A stretch of 64,000 nt of DNA from Klebsiella pneumoniae (lineage in GTDB: Bacteria; Pseudomonadota; Gammaproteobacteria; Enterobacterales; Enterobacteriaceae). The notes beneath the pieces were generated by a model that was not told the DNA's origin, searched no databases, and was given only the letters and a program-made list of their open reading frames with translations. Location of the stretch: contig NZ_KN046818.1 in assembly GCF_000742135.1 (NCBI RefSeq), positions 1,302,841-1,366,840 of the forward strand, in the 5' to 3' direction. Below, piece after piece: positions 20,421 through 29,238 of this stretch; positions within the stretch are counted from its first letter, which is position 1, and each line of letters begins with the position of its first letter. The position numbers were made by a program, and so were the translations under genes.

Positions 20421-21146
20421 ATGCAAGAGGCGATATCCCTCTGGCCGCTAATCGGCATTGCCGTGATTGTGGTCGGTTTTGTATTACGCTTTAACCCGGT
20501 GCTGGTGGTGATTATCTCCGGGATCGTCACCGGCGTGGCGGCGCATATGCCAATAGCCACTATTCTGGAGAAACTGGGCGAGGGCTTCCTGAATACCCGT
20601 AATCTGCCGTTTATTCTGCTGCTGCCGCTGGCGGTGATCGGGCTGCTGGAGCGCCATGGTCTGAAAGAGCGGGCGCAGGCGTGGATCGCGAAGATCCATA
20701 GCGCGACCGCCGGACGTCTGCTGATCGTCTATCTGTTTGTGCGCGAAGCCACCGCCGCTCTGGGGTTGACCAGCCTCGGCGGACATCCGCAAATGGTGGG
20801 CCCGCTGCTGGCGCCGATGGCGGAGGGGGCGGCGGAAAAGCGCTTTGGCCCGCTGCCGGGCAATGTACGCTACCGCCTGCGCGCGATGTCGGCGGCGACC
20901 GATAACGTCGGGCTGTTCTTCGGCGAAGATATTTTTGTCGCCTTCGGCGCGATCATCTTCATGCACAACTTTATGCTGGAGTCGGGTGGGATCCAGACAG
21001 AACCGTTGCATATTGCCCTGTGGGGGATCCCGACGGCGATCTGCGCCTTTCTGATCCACGCCGCGCGCCTGTGGCGACTCGATCGCCATCTCCAGCGCGA
21101 GCTGGACCGGATAAACGCCGGACAGGCGAAAGGCGGTGCGGCATGA
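20421..21146 (+). CDS. DUF969 family membrane protein (candidate 5-oxoproline transport)
   Basis: This 241-residue DUF969-type protein has roughly five to six hydrophobic segments (near 8-45, 70-85, 98-120, 165-185, 200-220) and the conserved-looking GLTSLGGHPQMVGPLLAPMAEGAAE loop. Its stop overlaps the DUF979 gene start by four bases (ATGA); the two families normally occur as a pair. The function is unproven. Placement between pxpA and pyrrolidone-carboxylate peptidase suggests a permease for 5-oxoproline or pyroglutamyl peptides, which is inference from context. It is absent from E. coli K-12 between pxpA and nei. Confidence 0.8.
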   Translation: MQEAISLWPLIGIAVIVVGFVLRFNPVLVVIISGIVTGVAAHMPIATILEKLGEGFLNTRNLPFILLLPLAVIGLLERHGLKERAQAWIAKIHSATAGRLLIVYLFVREATAALGLTSLGGHPQMVGPLLAPMAEGAAEKRFGPLPGNVRYRLRAMSAATDNVGLFFGEDIFVAFGAIIFMHNFMLESGGIQTEPLHIALWGIPTAICAFLIHAARLWRLDRHLQRELDRINAGQAKGGAA

Positions 21147-22138
21147 ATTTCCAACAAACCTATTTATACTGGCTGGCCGGCGCGGTACTGCTGGTCGTGG
21201 CTATCATGTCCTGGCGCGACAAAAGCAATCCGCGGCGTCTGACAACCGGTCTGTTCTGGGGCCTGTACGGGCTGGTGTTCTTGCTCGGCGACTGGACATA
21301 TCAGCTGGTGGGCGATAAGCGTACGGTGAATATCGCTGTCGGCGGGGTGGTGGTCATCCTGGCGCTGATCGCCGGTTTTGGCGGCGTGCGCCTCGGCAGC
21401 TACCATCAGCGTACCCAGGAAGAGAAAACCGCCAGCGCGAAACGCCTCGGCAACAAACTTTTCTTTCCGGCGCTGGCGATTCCGGTCGTCACCGTCATTG
21501 GCGTACTGCTGTTTAACAATCTGCCCTCATGGCAGGTGGCGCTCTTCGGGCCGGGCAACCACGCGACGCTGATTACTCTGTTCTCGATGACTGTCGGTAC
21601 GCTGATTGGCCTGGCGATGGCGATTCGTATGACGCATGAAACGGTGGCGCAGCCAATGCAGGAAGCGCGCCGTTTGCTTGATTCCGTCGGCTGGGCCTTT
21701 ATCCTGCCGCAAATCCTCGCGGTGCTGGGGCTGCTGTTTACCGCAGCGGGCGTCGGAACCAGCATTTCATGGCTGACCGAGCACTATCTGGCGGTCGATA
21801 ACCGCTTTATCGCCGTGGCTGTGTATGCCATCGGCATGGCGGTGCTGACAATGGTGATGGGCAACGCCTTTGCCGCTTTCCCGATTGTGACCGCCGGAGT
21901 TGGCATTCCGATTTTAGTCCTGCAGCACGGCGGCAATCCGGCGGTAATGGCGGCGATTGGTATGTTTTCCGGCTACTGCGGCACGCTGATGACGCCGATG
22001 GCGGCGAACTTCAATATTGTGCCGGCGGCGCTGCTGGAACTGCCGGATAAAAACGCGGTGATTAAAGCTCAGATACCGACCGGTATCCTGCTGCTTATCG
22101 TCAATGTATTCTTACTCTATTTCCTGATGTTCCTGTAA
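21143..22138 (+). CDS. DUF979 family membrane protein (candidate 5-oxoproline transport)
   Basis: This DUF979-type protein has 331 residues when started at the ATG overlapping the DUF969 stop (an upstream reading from 21020 is out of context). About eight to nine hydrophobic segments are visible. Acidic and basic loops (SWRDKSNPRR, HQRTQEEKTASAKR) separate them. A Gly/Pro-rich C-terminal half includes VGNAFAAFPIVTAG-like and GYCGTLMTPMAANFN segments, a pattern seen in secondary carriers. It probably acts as a two-component membrane unit with the DUF969 protein. The substrate is inferred only from the pxp/pcp context. Confidence 0.8.
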   Translation: MNFQQTYLYWLAGAVLLVVAIMSWRDKSNPRRLTTGLFWGLYGLVFLLGDWTYQLVGDKRTVNIAVGGVVVILALIAGFGGVRLGSYHQRTQEEKTASAKRLGNKLFFPALAIPVVTVIGVLLFNNLPSWQVALFGPGNHATLITLFSMTVGTLIGLAMAIRMTHETVAQPMQEARRLLDSVGWAFILPQILAVLGLLFTAAGVGTSISWLTEHYLAVDNRFIAVAVYAIGMAVLTMVMGNAFAAFPIVTAGVGIPILVLQHGGNPAVMAAIGMFSGYCGTLMTPMAANFNIVPAALLELPDKNAVIKAQIPTGILLLIVNVFLLYFLMFL

Positions 22139-22147
22139 GGAGGGATG

Positions 22148-22792
22148 ATGGCTGGCGTATTGATTACCGGTTTTGAGCCGTTCGGCGGCGAAACGGTTAA
22201 TCCTTCATGGGAAGTGGTTAAGCAGCTGGATGGCATGATTATTCGCGGACAGCAGGTGGTGGCTAAACAGTTACCCTGCGTATTCGGCGAAGCGCTGACG
22301 GTGCTGAAGGCGGCGCTGGAAACCTATCAACCGCGGCTGACGATTGCCGTCGGACAGGCCGGCGGCCGTGTCGATATTACCGTCGAACGTGTAGCGATCA
22401 ATGTCGATGATGCGCGGATCCCCGACAATAAAGGCCAGCAACCGATCGATGAGCCGATCGTCGCTAATGGCCCTGCGGCCTGCTTCAGTACGCTGCCGAT
22501 CAAAGCGATCGTTAGCGCGTTGCGCCAGCAGGGGATCCCGGCCTCGGTGTCGCAAACCGCGGGCACCTTCGTCTGCAATCACGTGATGTATGGTTTGCTG
22601 CATCAGCTGCAGGGAAAAAGCGGGCAGAAGGGCGGTTTTATCCATATTCCTTATCTGCCTGAACAGGCGGCGGCCCACCCGGGGCAGGCGAGTATGTCGG
22701 TCGCGACGGTACGCGCGGCGCTGGAAACGGCGATTGCCGTCGCTCTTGAACAGGATGACGATGTCAAAATTGGCGGCGGCGCCACCCATTAA
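22148..22792 (+). CDS. pcp: Pyrrolidone-carboxylate peptidase
   Basis: This cysteine peptidase (family C15) removes N-terminal pyroglutamate from peptides, releasing 5-oxoproline. About 214 residues; the N-terminal [19 protein letters not shown] motif is typical. The catalytic Glu lies in DITVERVA (about 81), Cys in [10 protein letters not shown] (about 143) and His in GFIHIPYLP (about 166). Tandem ATGs exist; the second fits the GGAGGG ribosome site better. It lies nine bases after DUF979 and 15 before nei. Its product is the substrate of the PxpABC enzyme encoded just upstream. Confidence 0.94.
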   Translation: MAGVLITGFEPFGGETVNPSWEVVKQLDGMIIRGQQVVAKQLPCVFGEALTVLKAALETYQPRLTIAVGQAGGRVDITVERVAINVDDARIPDNKGQQPIDEPIVANGPAACFSTLPIKAIVSALRQQGIPASVSQTAGTFVCNHVMYGLLHQLQGKSGQKGGFIHIPYLPEQAAAHPGQASMSVATVRAALETAIAVALEQDDDVKIGGGATH

Positions 22793-22807
22793 CAGAAGGA
22801 TGACAGT

Positions 22808-23599
22808 ATGCCGGAAGGTCCGGAGATCCGCCGTGCGGCGGATAAACTGGAGGCGGCAATCAAAGGCGAACCCTTAACCAACGTCTGGTTCGCCTTTCCT
22901 CAGTTGCAACCCTATCACACTCAGCTAACTGGTCAGCGGGTGACCCATATCGCCACCCGCGGCAAGGCCCTGTTAACCCACTTCTCCGGCGGATTGACCC
23001 TGTATAGCCATAACCAGCTGTACGGCGTCTGGCGTGTGGTGGATGCCGGCGTTGAGCCGCAATCGAACCGCGTACTGCGCGTCAGGCTGCAGACCGCCAG
23101 CAAGGCGATTTTGCTCTACAGCGCGTCGGACATTGATATCCTCACGGCGGAGCAGGTTGCCAACCATCCGTTCTTGCTGCGCGTCGGACCGGACGTGCTG
23201 GACATGACGTTAACCGCGGAGCAGGTGAAAGCGCGGCTGCTGTCGGCCAAATTCCGCAATCGTCAGTTTTCCGGCCTGCTGCTGGATCAGGCTTTTCTTG
23301 CCGGGCTCGGAAACTATCTGCGGGTGGAAATTCTCTGGCAGGTGGGATTAAGCGGTAAGCGTAAAGCCGCTGAACTGAGCGACAGTCAGCTGGATGCGCT
23401 GGCGCACGCGCTGCTCGATATCCCGCGGCTGTCCTATCGTACTCGCGGTCTGGTGGATGACAACAAGCATCATGGCGCGCTGTTTCGCTTTAAGGTCTTC
23501 CATCGCGATGGGGAAAGGTGCGAACGCTGTGGGGGAATCATTGAGAAGACGACGCTCTCCTCGCGGCCATTTTACTGGTGTCCAGGATGCCAGCATTAA
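22808..23599 (+). CDS. nei: Endonuclease VIII (Nei)
   Basis: Nei is a DNA glycosylase/AP lyase that excises oxidised pyrimidines. The 263-residue product has the catalytic N-terminus after Met removal (Pro-Glu of [15 protein letters not shown]), the H2TH region with [12 protein letters not shown] (about 165-176), and a C-terminal zinc finger with four Cys (CERCG ... CPGC) and the DNA-contacting Arg in TLSSRPFYW. The start codon follows pcp by 15 bp, so nei is probably cotranscribed with the 5-oxoproline genes. Confidence 0.96.
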   Translation: MPEGPEIRRAADKLEAAIKGEPLTNVWFAFPQLQPYHTQLTGQRVTHIATRGKALLTHFSGGLTLYSHNQLYGVWRVVDAGVEPQSNRVLRVRLQTASKAILLYSASDIDILTAEQVANHPFLLRVGPDVLDMTLTAEQVKARLLSAKFRNRQFSGLLLDQAFLAGLGNYLRVEILWQVGLSGKRKAAELSDSQLDALAHALLDIPRLSYRTRGLVDDNKHHGALFRFKVFHRDGERCERCGGIIEKTTLSSRPFYWCPGCQH

Positions 23600-23644
23600 G
23601 CCGGCTGGCGGGCGATTTCAGCATGAAGCGCGTTATCAGGCATA

Positions 23645-23673
23645 AAAAAACGCGCCAGCAGGCGCGTTTTTAT
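23645..23673. terminator. Bidirectional terminator between nei and gltA
   Basis: Stem AAAAACGCGCC / GGCGCGTTTTT has a four-base loop and A/T tracts on both sides, placed between two convergent genes. Confidence 0.9.
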
Positions 23674-23689
23674 GATCCGGACAGTGAGA

Positions 23690-24973
23690 TTAACGCTTAA
23701 TGTCGGACTGGAAATCGCGTTTGGCGTAGCCGGTATACAGCTGACGCGGACGGGCGATCTTCATACCATCGCTGTGCATTTCGTTCCAGTGCGCAATCCA
23801 GCCCACGGTACGCGCCATGGCGAAGATAACGGTAAACATGGAGGACGGAATACCCATCGCTTTCAGGATAATACCGGAGTAGAAGTCGACGTTCGGATAC
23901 AGTTTCTTCTCGATGAAGTACGGGTCGTTCAGCGCGATATGCTCCAGCTCCATGGCCACCTGCAGCAGGTCGTCTTTGGTGCCCAGCTCTTTCAGCACTT
24001 CATGGCAGGTTTCACGCATCACGGTGGCGCGCGGATCGTAGTTTTTGTAAACACGATGGCCGAAGCCCATCAGGCGGAAAGAGTCATTCTTGTCTTTCGC
24101 ACGACGAACAAATTCCGGAATGTGCTCAACGGAGCTGATCTCTTCCAGCATTTTCAGCGCCGCTTCGTTGGCGCCACCGTGTGCCGGTCCCCACAGGGAG
24201 GCGATGCCCGCAGCGATACAGGCGAACGGGTTAGCGCCGGAGGAGCCTGCGGTACGTACCGTGGAGGTCGACGCGTTCTGCTCGTGATCGGCGTGCAGGA
24301 TCAGAATACGATCCATCGCGCGCTCCAGCACCGGATTGACTTCATACTCTTCGCACGGTGTCGCAAACATCATGCGCAGGAAGTTGCCGGCGTAGGAGAG
24401 GTCGTTGCGCGGATAAACAAACGGCTGGCCGATAGAATACTTGTAACACATGGCTGCCATGGTTGGCATTTTGGACAGCAGACGGTAGGCGGCAATCTCG
24501 CGGTGACGCGGGTTATTCACGTCGAGGGAATCATGATAGAACGCCGCCAGCGCGCCAGTGATCCCGCACATCACCGCCATCGGGTGGGAATCGCGACGGA
24601 ACGCGTGGAACAGACGGGTGATCTGCTCATGAATCATGGTGTGGCGGGTGACGGTAGTTTTGAATTCGTCATATTCGGCCTGGGTCGGCTTTTCGCCGTA
24701 CAGCAGGATATAACAGACTTCAAGATAATTAGATTCGGTCGCTAACTGGTCGATCGGGAAGCCGCGGTGCAGCAGGATCCCCTCGTCACCATCGATAAAC
24801 GTAATTTTAGATTCACAAGAAGCCGTTGATGTGAAACCTGGGTCAAAGGTAAATACGCCTTTTGAACCAAGACTACGAATATCAATAACATCCTGACCGA
24901 GCGTGCCTTTTAGCACATCCAGTTCAATAGCAGTGTCACCACCCAGGGTGATTTTTGCTTTAGCATCAGACAT
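23690..24973 (-). CDS. gltA: Citrate synthase
   Basis: GltA condenses acetyl-CoA and oxaloacetate to citrate, the entry step of the TCA cycle. The 427 residues correspond to the type II hexameric, NADH-inhibited form of Gram-negative bacteria. The family signature [14 protein letters not shown] (catalytic His near 306) and the [14 protein letters not shown] block are intact. It is divergent from sdhCDAB across 655 bp of regulatory DNA, as in E. coli. Confidence 0.98.
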   Translation of the reverse strand: MSDAKAKITLGGDTAIELDVLKGTLGQDVIDIRSLGSKGVFTFDPGFTSTASCESKITFIDGDEGILLHRGFPIDQLATESNYLEVCYILLYGEKPTQAEYDEFKTTVTRHTMIHEQITRLFHAFRRDSHPMAVMCGITGALAAFYHDSLDVNNPRHREIAAYRLLSKMPTMAAMCYKYSIGQPFVYPRNDLSYAGNFLRMMFATPCEEYEVNPVLERAMDRILILHADHEQNASTSTVRTAGSSGANPFACIAAGIASLWGPAHGGANEAALKMLEEISSVEHIPEFVRRAKDKNDSFRLMGFGHRVYKNYDPRATVMRETCHEVLKELGTKDDLLQVAMELEHIALNDPYFIEKKLYPNVDFYSGIILKAMGIPSSMFTVIFAMARTVGWIAHWNEMHSDGMKIARPRQLYTGYAKRDFQSDIKR

Positions 24974-25375
24974 TTATGGTCTCCTTAGCGCCTTTATTGC
25001 TTAAGACTGCCGGGTGGTGGATTTGCTTTCGGCCCGCGCCTGCATACGTGACCAGTTTGTTATGTTGCACACAGCTCTGCGTCAGCGAAAAGGGCAGGGT
25101 ACAGAGCAACGGCGCTTGATGGCACGTCCTTCAGGGCTGCGGTGAAACAACAGCAAATCAGCGTTTTAGCAGTCCGAATATTAAAACCTATATACCACTA
25201 ATAACTGTCCTGATTACATCGGTCAATACTGACACACTGTTACATAACTTATTCTCAGGTGAAAGAGTGACCCCATAACTTTTGAGCATTATTGCATTTA
25301 ACTGGTAATGGTTGTAACAAGAATGTTTAATATTTGTCAAATCATGTGATTAAAAATTAAAAAAATGTTGGTATC

Positions 25376-25389
25376 GTGACCTTGATCAC
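25376..25389 (+). promoter_or_regulatory. CRP-like site upstream of sdhC
   Basis: The sequence GTGACCTTGATCAC has the core GTGA-N6-TCAC. It is centred about 80 bp upstream of the expected sdhC transcription start, close to the position of the known E. coli CRP site. Confidence 0.65.
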
Positions 25390-25427
25390 TGTTCCGGAGA
25401 AAACCCAACAAACTATATGTAGGTTAA

Positions 25428-25456
25428 TTGTAATGATTTTGTGAACGGCCTATACT
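25428..25456 (+). promoter_or_regulatory. sdhC promoter (-35 / -10)
   Basis: TTGTAA and TATACT are separated by exactly 17 bp, about 170 bp upstream of the sdhC start. The long leader matches the E. coli arrangement. Confidence 0.65.
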
Positions 25457-25628
25457 GCGGCCAGGTCTCCGGAACACCCTGCAATCCCGAGCCACCCAGC
25501 GTTGTTTAGTGATGTTTTTATGCCTGAAAAGACGTTTTAACATGACTTCTGGTTATAGAAAGGACGCTGTCTGACCCGCAAGCAGACCGGAGGAAGGAAA
25601 CAATAAGAACAGCATGTGGGCGTTATTC

Positions 25629-26018
25629 ATGGTAAGAAATGTGAAAAAACAAAGACCTGTCAATCTGGATCTACAAACGATACGGTTCCCAATCACGGCG
25701 ATAGCGTCCATTCTCCATCGCGTTTCCGGTGTCATCACCTTCGTGGCGGTCGGAATTCTGCTTTGGCTGCTGGGCACCAGCCTTTCCTCCCCAGAAGGTT
25801 TTCTGACGGCGGCCTCCATCATGGATAGCTTCTTTGTGAAGTTCATCATGTGGGGCATTCTCACCGCGCTGGCCTATCACGTCGTTGTCGGTATTCGCCA
25901 TCTGATGATGGACTTTGGCTACCTGGACGAAACCCTCGAAGCAGGGAAACGTTCCGCCAAAATTTCTTTTGTTATTACTGTCGTGCTTTCACTTCTCGCA
26001 GGAGTCCTCGTATGGTAA
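25629..26018 (+). CDS. sdhC: Succinate dehydrogenase cytochrome b556 subunit
   Basis: SdhC is a membrane anchor of complex II. With SdhD it holds haem b and the ubiquinone site. The 129-residue product, started at [12 protein letters not shown] to match E. coli, has three membrane helices (about 30-50, 65-90, 108-128). The conserved SILHRVSG carries quinone-site residues and [12 protein letters not shown] carries the haem-ligand His (about 84). An alternative in-frame ATG at 25614 would add five residues. It overlaps sdhD by seven bases. Confidence 0.97.
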   Translation: MVRNVKKQRPVNLDLQTIRFPITAIASILHRVSGVITFVAVGILLWLLGTSLSSPEGFLTAASIMDSFFVKFIMWGILTALAYHVVVGIRHLMMDFGYLDETLEAGKRSAKISFVITVVLSLLAGVLVW

Positions 26019-26359
26019 GCAACGCCTCAGCACTGGGACGCAACGGCGTACATGACTTTATCCTGGTCCGTGCTACCGCCATCGTTCTGACCCTCTACAT
26101 CATCTACATGGTTGGCTTCTTCGCCACCACCGGTGAAATCTCATGGGAAGTGTGGACCGGATTCTTTGCCTCCGGCTTCACTAAAGTCTTCACTCTGCTG
26201 GCTCTCGTTTCCATTCTCATCCATGCCTGGATCGGGATGTGGCAGGTGTTAACGGACTACGTTAAACCACTGGCTCTGCGCCTGGTTCTGCAACTGGCTA
26301 TCGTTGTGGCGCTGGTGGCTTACGTTCTTTATGGATTTGTTGTGGTGTGGGGTGTGTAA
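26012..26359 (+). CDS. sdhD: Succinate dehydrogenase membrane anchor subunit
   Basis: SdhD is the second membrane anchor of complex II. The 115-residue product has three hydrophobic helices. Residues near the quinone site and haem ([33 protein letters not shown], with the conserved Asp-Tyr pair near 82-83) are present. The start overlaps sdhC by seven bases, and its TAA shares one base with the sdhA ATG. Confidence 0.97.
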   Translation: MVSNASALGRNGVHDFILVRATAIVLTLYIIYMVGFFATTGEISWEVWTGFFASGFTKVFTLLALVSILIHAWIGMWQVLTDYVKPLALRLVLQLAIVVALVAYVLYGFVVVWGV

Positions 26360-28125
26360 TGAAATTGCCAGTCAGAGAGTTTGATGCTGTTGTCATCGGT
26401 GCCGGCGGCGCAGGTATGCGCGCGGCGCTGCAAATTTCCCAGAGCGGACAGACCTGTGCACTGCTCTCCAAAGTGTTCCCTACCCGTTCCCATACCGTAT
26501 CCGCGCAGGGTGGCATCACCGTCGCGCTCGGTAACTCCCATGAAGATAACTGGGAATGGCATATGTACGACACCGTAAAAGGGTCGGACTATATCGGCGA
26601 CCAGGACGCCATCGAATACATGTGTAAGACCGGCCCGGAAGCGATTCTTGAGCTGGAGCACATGGGACTGCCGTTCTCTCGTCTTGACGATGGCCGTATT
26701 TATCAGCGCCCGTTTGGCGGCCAGTCGAAGAACTTCGGCGGCGAACAGGCGGCGCGTACCGCGGCGGCGGCTGACCGTACCGGTCACGCCCTGCTGCACA
26801 CTCTGTATCAGCAGAACCTGAAAAACCACACCACTATCTTCTCCGAATGGTACGCCCTCGATCTGGTGAAAAACCAGGACGGCGCGGTAGTCGGTTGTAC
26901 CGCCCTGTGCATCGAGACCGGCGAAGTGGTCTACTTTAAAGCCCGCGCCACCGTGCTGGCGACCGGCGGCGCAGGCCGTATCTATCAGTCCACCACCAAC
27001 GCCCACATCAATACGGGTGACGGCGTCGGGATGGCCATCCGCGCCGGCGTGCCGGTGCAGGATATGGAAATGTGGCAGTTCCACCCGACCGGTATCGCCG
27101 GGGCTGGGGTTCTGGTTACCGAAGGTTGCCGCGGCGAAGGCGGTTACCTGCTGAACAAACACGGCGAACGCTTTATGGAGCGTTATGCCCCGAACGCTAA
27201 AGACCTTGCGGGCCGTGACGTGGTGGCGCGTTCCATCATGATCGAAATCCGCGAAGGCCGCGGCTGCGACGGTCCGTGGGGCCCGCACGCGAAACTGAAA
27301 CTGGATCACCTCGGTAAAGAGGTTCTGGAATCTCGTCTGCCGGGTATCCTTGAACTTTCCCGTACCTTTGCCCACGTCGATCCGGTGAAAGAGCCGATCC
27401 CGGTTATCCCAACCTGTCACTACATGATGGGCGGTATCCCGACCAAAGTCACCGGTCAGGCGTTGACCGTGAATGAGAAGGGCGAAGACGTGGTGATCCC
27501 GGGCCTGTTCGCGGTAGGCGAAATCGCCTGCGTATCGGTCCACGGCGCCAACCGTCTGGGCGGCAACTCGTTGCTCGACCTGGTGGTCTTCGGCCGCGCG
27601 GCGGGCCTGCATCTGCAGGAATCCATTGCCGAGCAGGGCACGCTGCGCGACGCCAGCGAATCCGATATCGAAGGCTCGCTGGATCGCCTCAACCGCTGGA
27701 ACAACACCCGCTCTGGTGAAGATCCGGTGGCGATTCGTAAAGCGCTGCAGGAATGTATGCAGCATAACTTCTCGGTGTTCCGCGAAGGCGATGCGATGCA
27801 CAAAGGTCTGGAGCAACTGAAAGTGATCCGCGAGCGCCTGAAAAACGCCCGTCTCGACGATACCTCCAGCGAGTTCAACACCCAGCGCGTTGAGTGCCTG
27901 GAGCTGGATAACCTGATGGAAACCGCCTACGCGACCGCCGTATCCGCTAACTTCCGTACCGAGAGCCGTGGCGCCCACAGCCGCTTCGACTTCCCGGATC
28001 GTGATGATGAAAACTGGCTGTGCCATTCCCTGTACCTGCCAGAGTCGGAATCCATGACGCGTCGTAGCGTCAATATGGAACCGAAACTGCGTCCGGCATT
28101 CCCGCCGAAGATTCGTACTTACTAA
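26359..28125 (+). CDS. sdhA: Succinate dehydrogenase flavoprotein subunit
   Basis: SdhA oxidises succinate to fumarate on a covalently bound FAD. The 588-residue product starts [10 protein letters not shown] with the dinucleotide fold [11 protein letters not shown] (14-24). The flavin-linking His45 is in SHTVSAQGG. The substrate-site region has HPTGIAGAG, and the catalytic Arg is in [10 protein letters not shown] start at the upstream in-frame GTG (26347) is rejected because it lies within sdhD. Length equals E. coli SdhA. Confidence 0.98.
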   Translation: MKLPVREFDAVVIGAGGAGMRAALQISQSGQTCALLSKVFPTRSHTVSAQGGITVALGNSHEDNWEWHMYDTVKGSDYIGDQDAIEYMCKTGPEAILELEHMGLPFSRLDDGRIYQRPFGGQSKNFGGEQAARTAAAADRTGHALLHTLYQQNLKNHTTIFSEWYALDLVKNQDGAVVGCTALCIETGEVVYFKARATVLATGGAGRIYQSTTNAHINTGDGVGMAIRAGVPVQDMEMWQFHPTGIAGAGVLVTEGCRGEGGYLLNKHGERFMERYAPNAKDLAGRDVVARSIMIEIREGRGCDGPWGPHAKLKLDHLGKEVLESRLPGILELSRTFAHVDPVKEPIPVIPTCHYMMGGIPTKVTGQALTVNEKGEDVVIPGLFAVGEIACVSVHGANRLGGNSLLDLVVFGRAAGLHLQESIAEQGTLRDASESDIEGSLDRLNRWNNTRSGEDPVAIRKALQECMQHNFSVFREGDAMHKGLEQLKVIRERLKNARLDDTSSEFNTQRVECLELDNLMETAYATAVSANFRTESRGAHSRFDFPDRDDENWLCHSLYLPESESMTRRSVNMEPKLRPAFPPKIRTY

Positions 28126-28140
28126 TGCGGAGACAGGAAA

Positions 28141-28857
28141 ATGAAACTCGAGTTTTCAATTTATCGCTATAACCCGGATGTTGACGACGCTCCGCACATG
28201 CAGGATTACACCCTTGAAGCGGAAGAAGGTCGCGACATGATGCTGCTGGATGCGCTGATCCAGCTGAAAGAAAAAGATCCGTCGCTGTCGTTCCGCCGCT
28301 CCTGCCGTGAAGGGGTCTGCGGGTCCGATGGTCTAAACATGAACGGGAAAAACGGTTTGGCGTGCATCACGCCAATCTCCGCGCTGAATCAGCCGGGCAA
28401 GAAGATTGTTATCCGTCCGCTGCCAGGATTACCGGTTATCCGTGATTTGGTGGTGGACATGGGGCAATTCTATGCACAATATGAGAAGATTAAGCCTTAC
28501 TTGTTGAATAATGGGCAAAATCCTCCGGCTCGCGAGCATCTGCAGATGCCTGAGCAGCGTGAGAAACTCGACGGGCTGTACGAGTGTATTCTGTGCGCCT
28601 GCTGTTCGACCTCGTGCCCGTCGTTCTGGTGGAACCCGGACAAGTTCATCGGCCCGGCTGGCCTGCTGGCCGCGTATCGCTTCCTGATCGACAGTCGCGA
28701 TACCGAAACCAGCGAGCGCCTGGACGGCCTGAGCGATGCTTTCAGCGTATTCCGCTGTCACAGCATTATGAACTGCGTCAGTGTGTGTCCGAAGGGGCTG
28801 AACCCGACGCGCGCCATCGGCCATATTAAGTCGATGCTGCTACAGCGCAGCGCGTAA
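28141..28857 (+). CDS. sdhB: Succinate dehydrogenase iron-sulfur subunit
   Basis: SdhB carries electrons from FAD to quinone through three Fe-S clusters. The 238-residue product has the [2Fe-2S] motif CREGVCGSDGLNMNG...LAC (about 55-75). A C-terminal ferredoxin domain has CILCACCSTSCPSFWW ([4Fe-4S]) and CHSIMNCVSVCPKGLNP ([3Fe-4S]/[4Fe-4S]). It lies 15 bp after sdhA. Confidence 0.98.
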   Translation: MKLEFSIYRYNPDVDDAPHMQDYTLEAEEGRDMMLLDALIQLKEKDPSLSFRRSCREGVCGSDGLNMNGKNGLACITPISALNQPGKKIVIRPLPGLPVIRDLVVDMGQFYAQYEKIKPYLLNNGQNPPAREHLQMPEQREKLDGLYECILCACCSTSCPSFWWNPDKFIGPAGLLAAYRFLIDSRDTETSERLDGLSDAFSVFRCHSIMNCVSVCPKGLNPTRAIGHIKSMLLQRSA

Positions 28858-28871
28858 GCAACACGGTCTGT

Positions 28872-28942
28872 CCCGGATGGCGCTAGCGCTTATCCGGGCT
28901 ACCAAAGCAGTAGCCCCGGCAAGCGTTAGCGCCGCCGGGGGA
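28872..28942. repeat. Pair of inverted REP-type palindromes (BIME-like) after sdhB
   Basis: Two GC-rich hairpins occur: CCCGGATGGCGCTAGCGC with its partner ending TATCCGGG (28872-28898), and CCCGGCAAGCGTTAGCGCCG with partner GCCGGGG (28914-28940). Both share the GCGTTAGCGC-type centre typical of enterobacterial REP units. Such units can stabilise upstream mRNA and bind gyrase or IHF. Confidence 0.75.
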
Positions 28943-28949
28943 TATAGCA

Positions 28950-29122
28950 GGAAATCTTTAAAAACCGCCACAAGATGTACCAGTAATCGAGGCGTTCAGT
29001 GCGAGGTAAGGCGGCAACTGAGCGCATCCCCGGGAGCATAGTGAACTATGTGACCGGGGTAAGCGAAGGCAGCCAACGCAACCGCAGCCTGAACGCTGAA
29101 GATTAATGGCAGTTTTTAAAGG
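28950..29122. repeat. ERIC-like repeat between sdhB and sucA
   Basis: A long imperfect palindrome of about 170 bp. Its outer ends CTTTAAAAACCGCCA (about 28956) and TGGCAGTTTTTAAAG (about 29107) are inverted copies with one mismatch. The centre ATCCCCGGGAGCATAGTG / AACTATGTGACCGGGGTAAG matches the conserved core of Enterobacterial Repetitive Intergenic Consensus elements. It lies inside the sdh-suc transcription unit and is predicted to form a long hairpin in the mRNA. The remaining bases to 29238 are the sucA leader. Confidence 0.75.
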
Positions 29123-29238
29123 TTCCTTAGCGGATAGAAACCACAACTCGTCCGCAACAAGTGAACCCCGGCACGTGCACTCGGTGTGCGTGGTAGTTTC
29201 TACGGCGAAATAAGCATATGAATGCTTAAGGGATCACG

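Larger units (their letters stand above)
24974..25628. promoter_or_regulatory. Divergent gltA / sdhC control region
   Basis: This 655-bp non-coding stretch separates gltA from sdhC. The sdhC side (25321-25628) holds a CRP-like palindrome, a good -35/-10 pair and a Shine-Dalgarno-rich leader, described separately. The gltA side (24974-25200) is less structured. In E. coli this region binds CRP and ArcA-P and its sdhC leader is a target of the sRNAs RyhB, Spot 42 and RybB; the RNA sites were not mapped here. Confidence 0.75.

Noticed and set aside
25614-25628. Upstream ATG for sdhC adding MWALF
   Set aside because: Possible, but the start at 25629 reproduces the E. coli protein; the extra residues are not needed.
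26329-28026. 565-codon minus-strand ORF opposite sdhA
   Set aside because: Antisense shadow of the conserved sdhA gene; composition is typical of complementary-frame artefacts.
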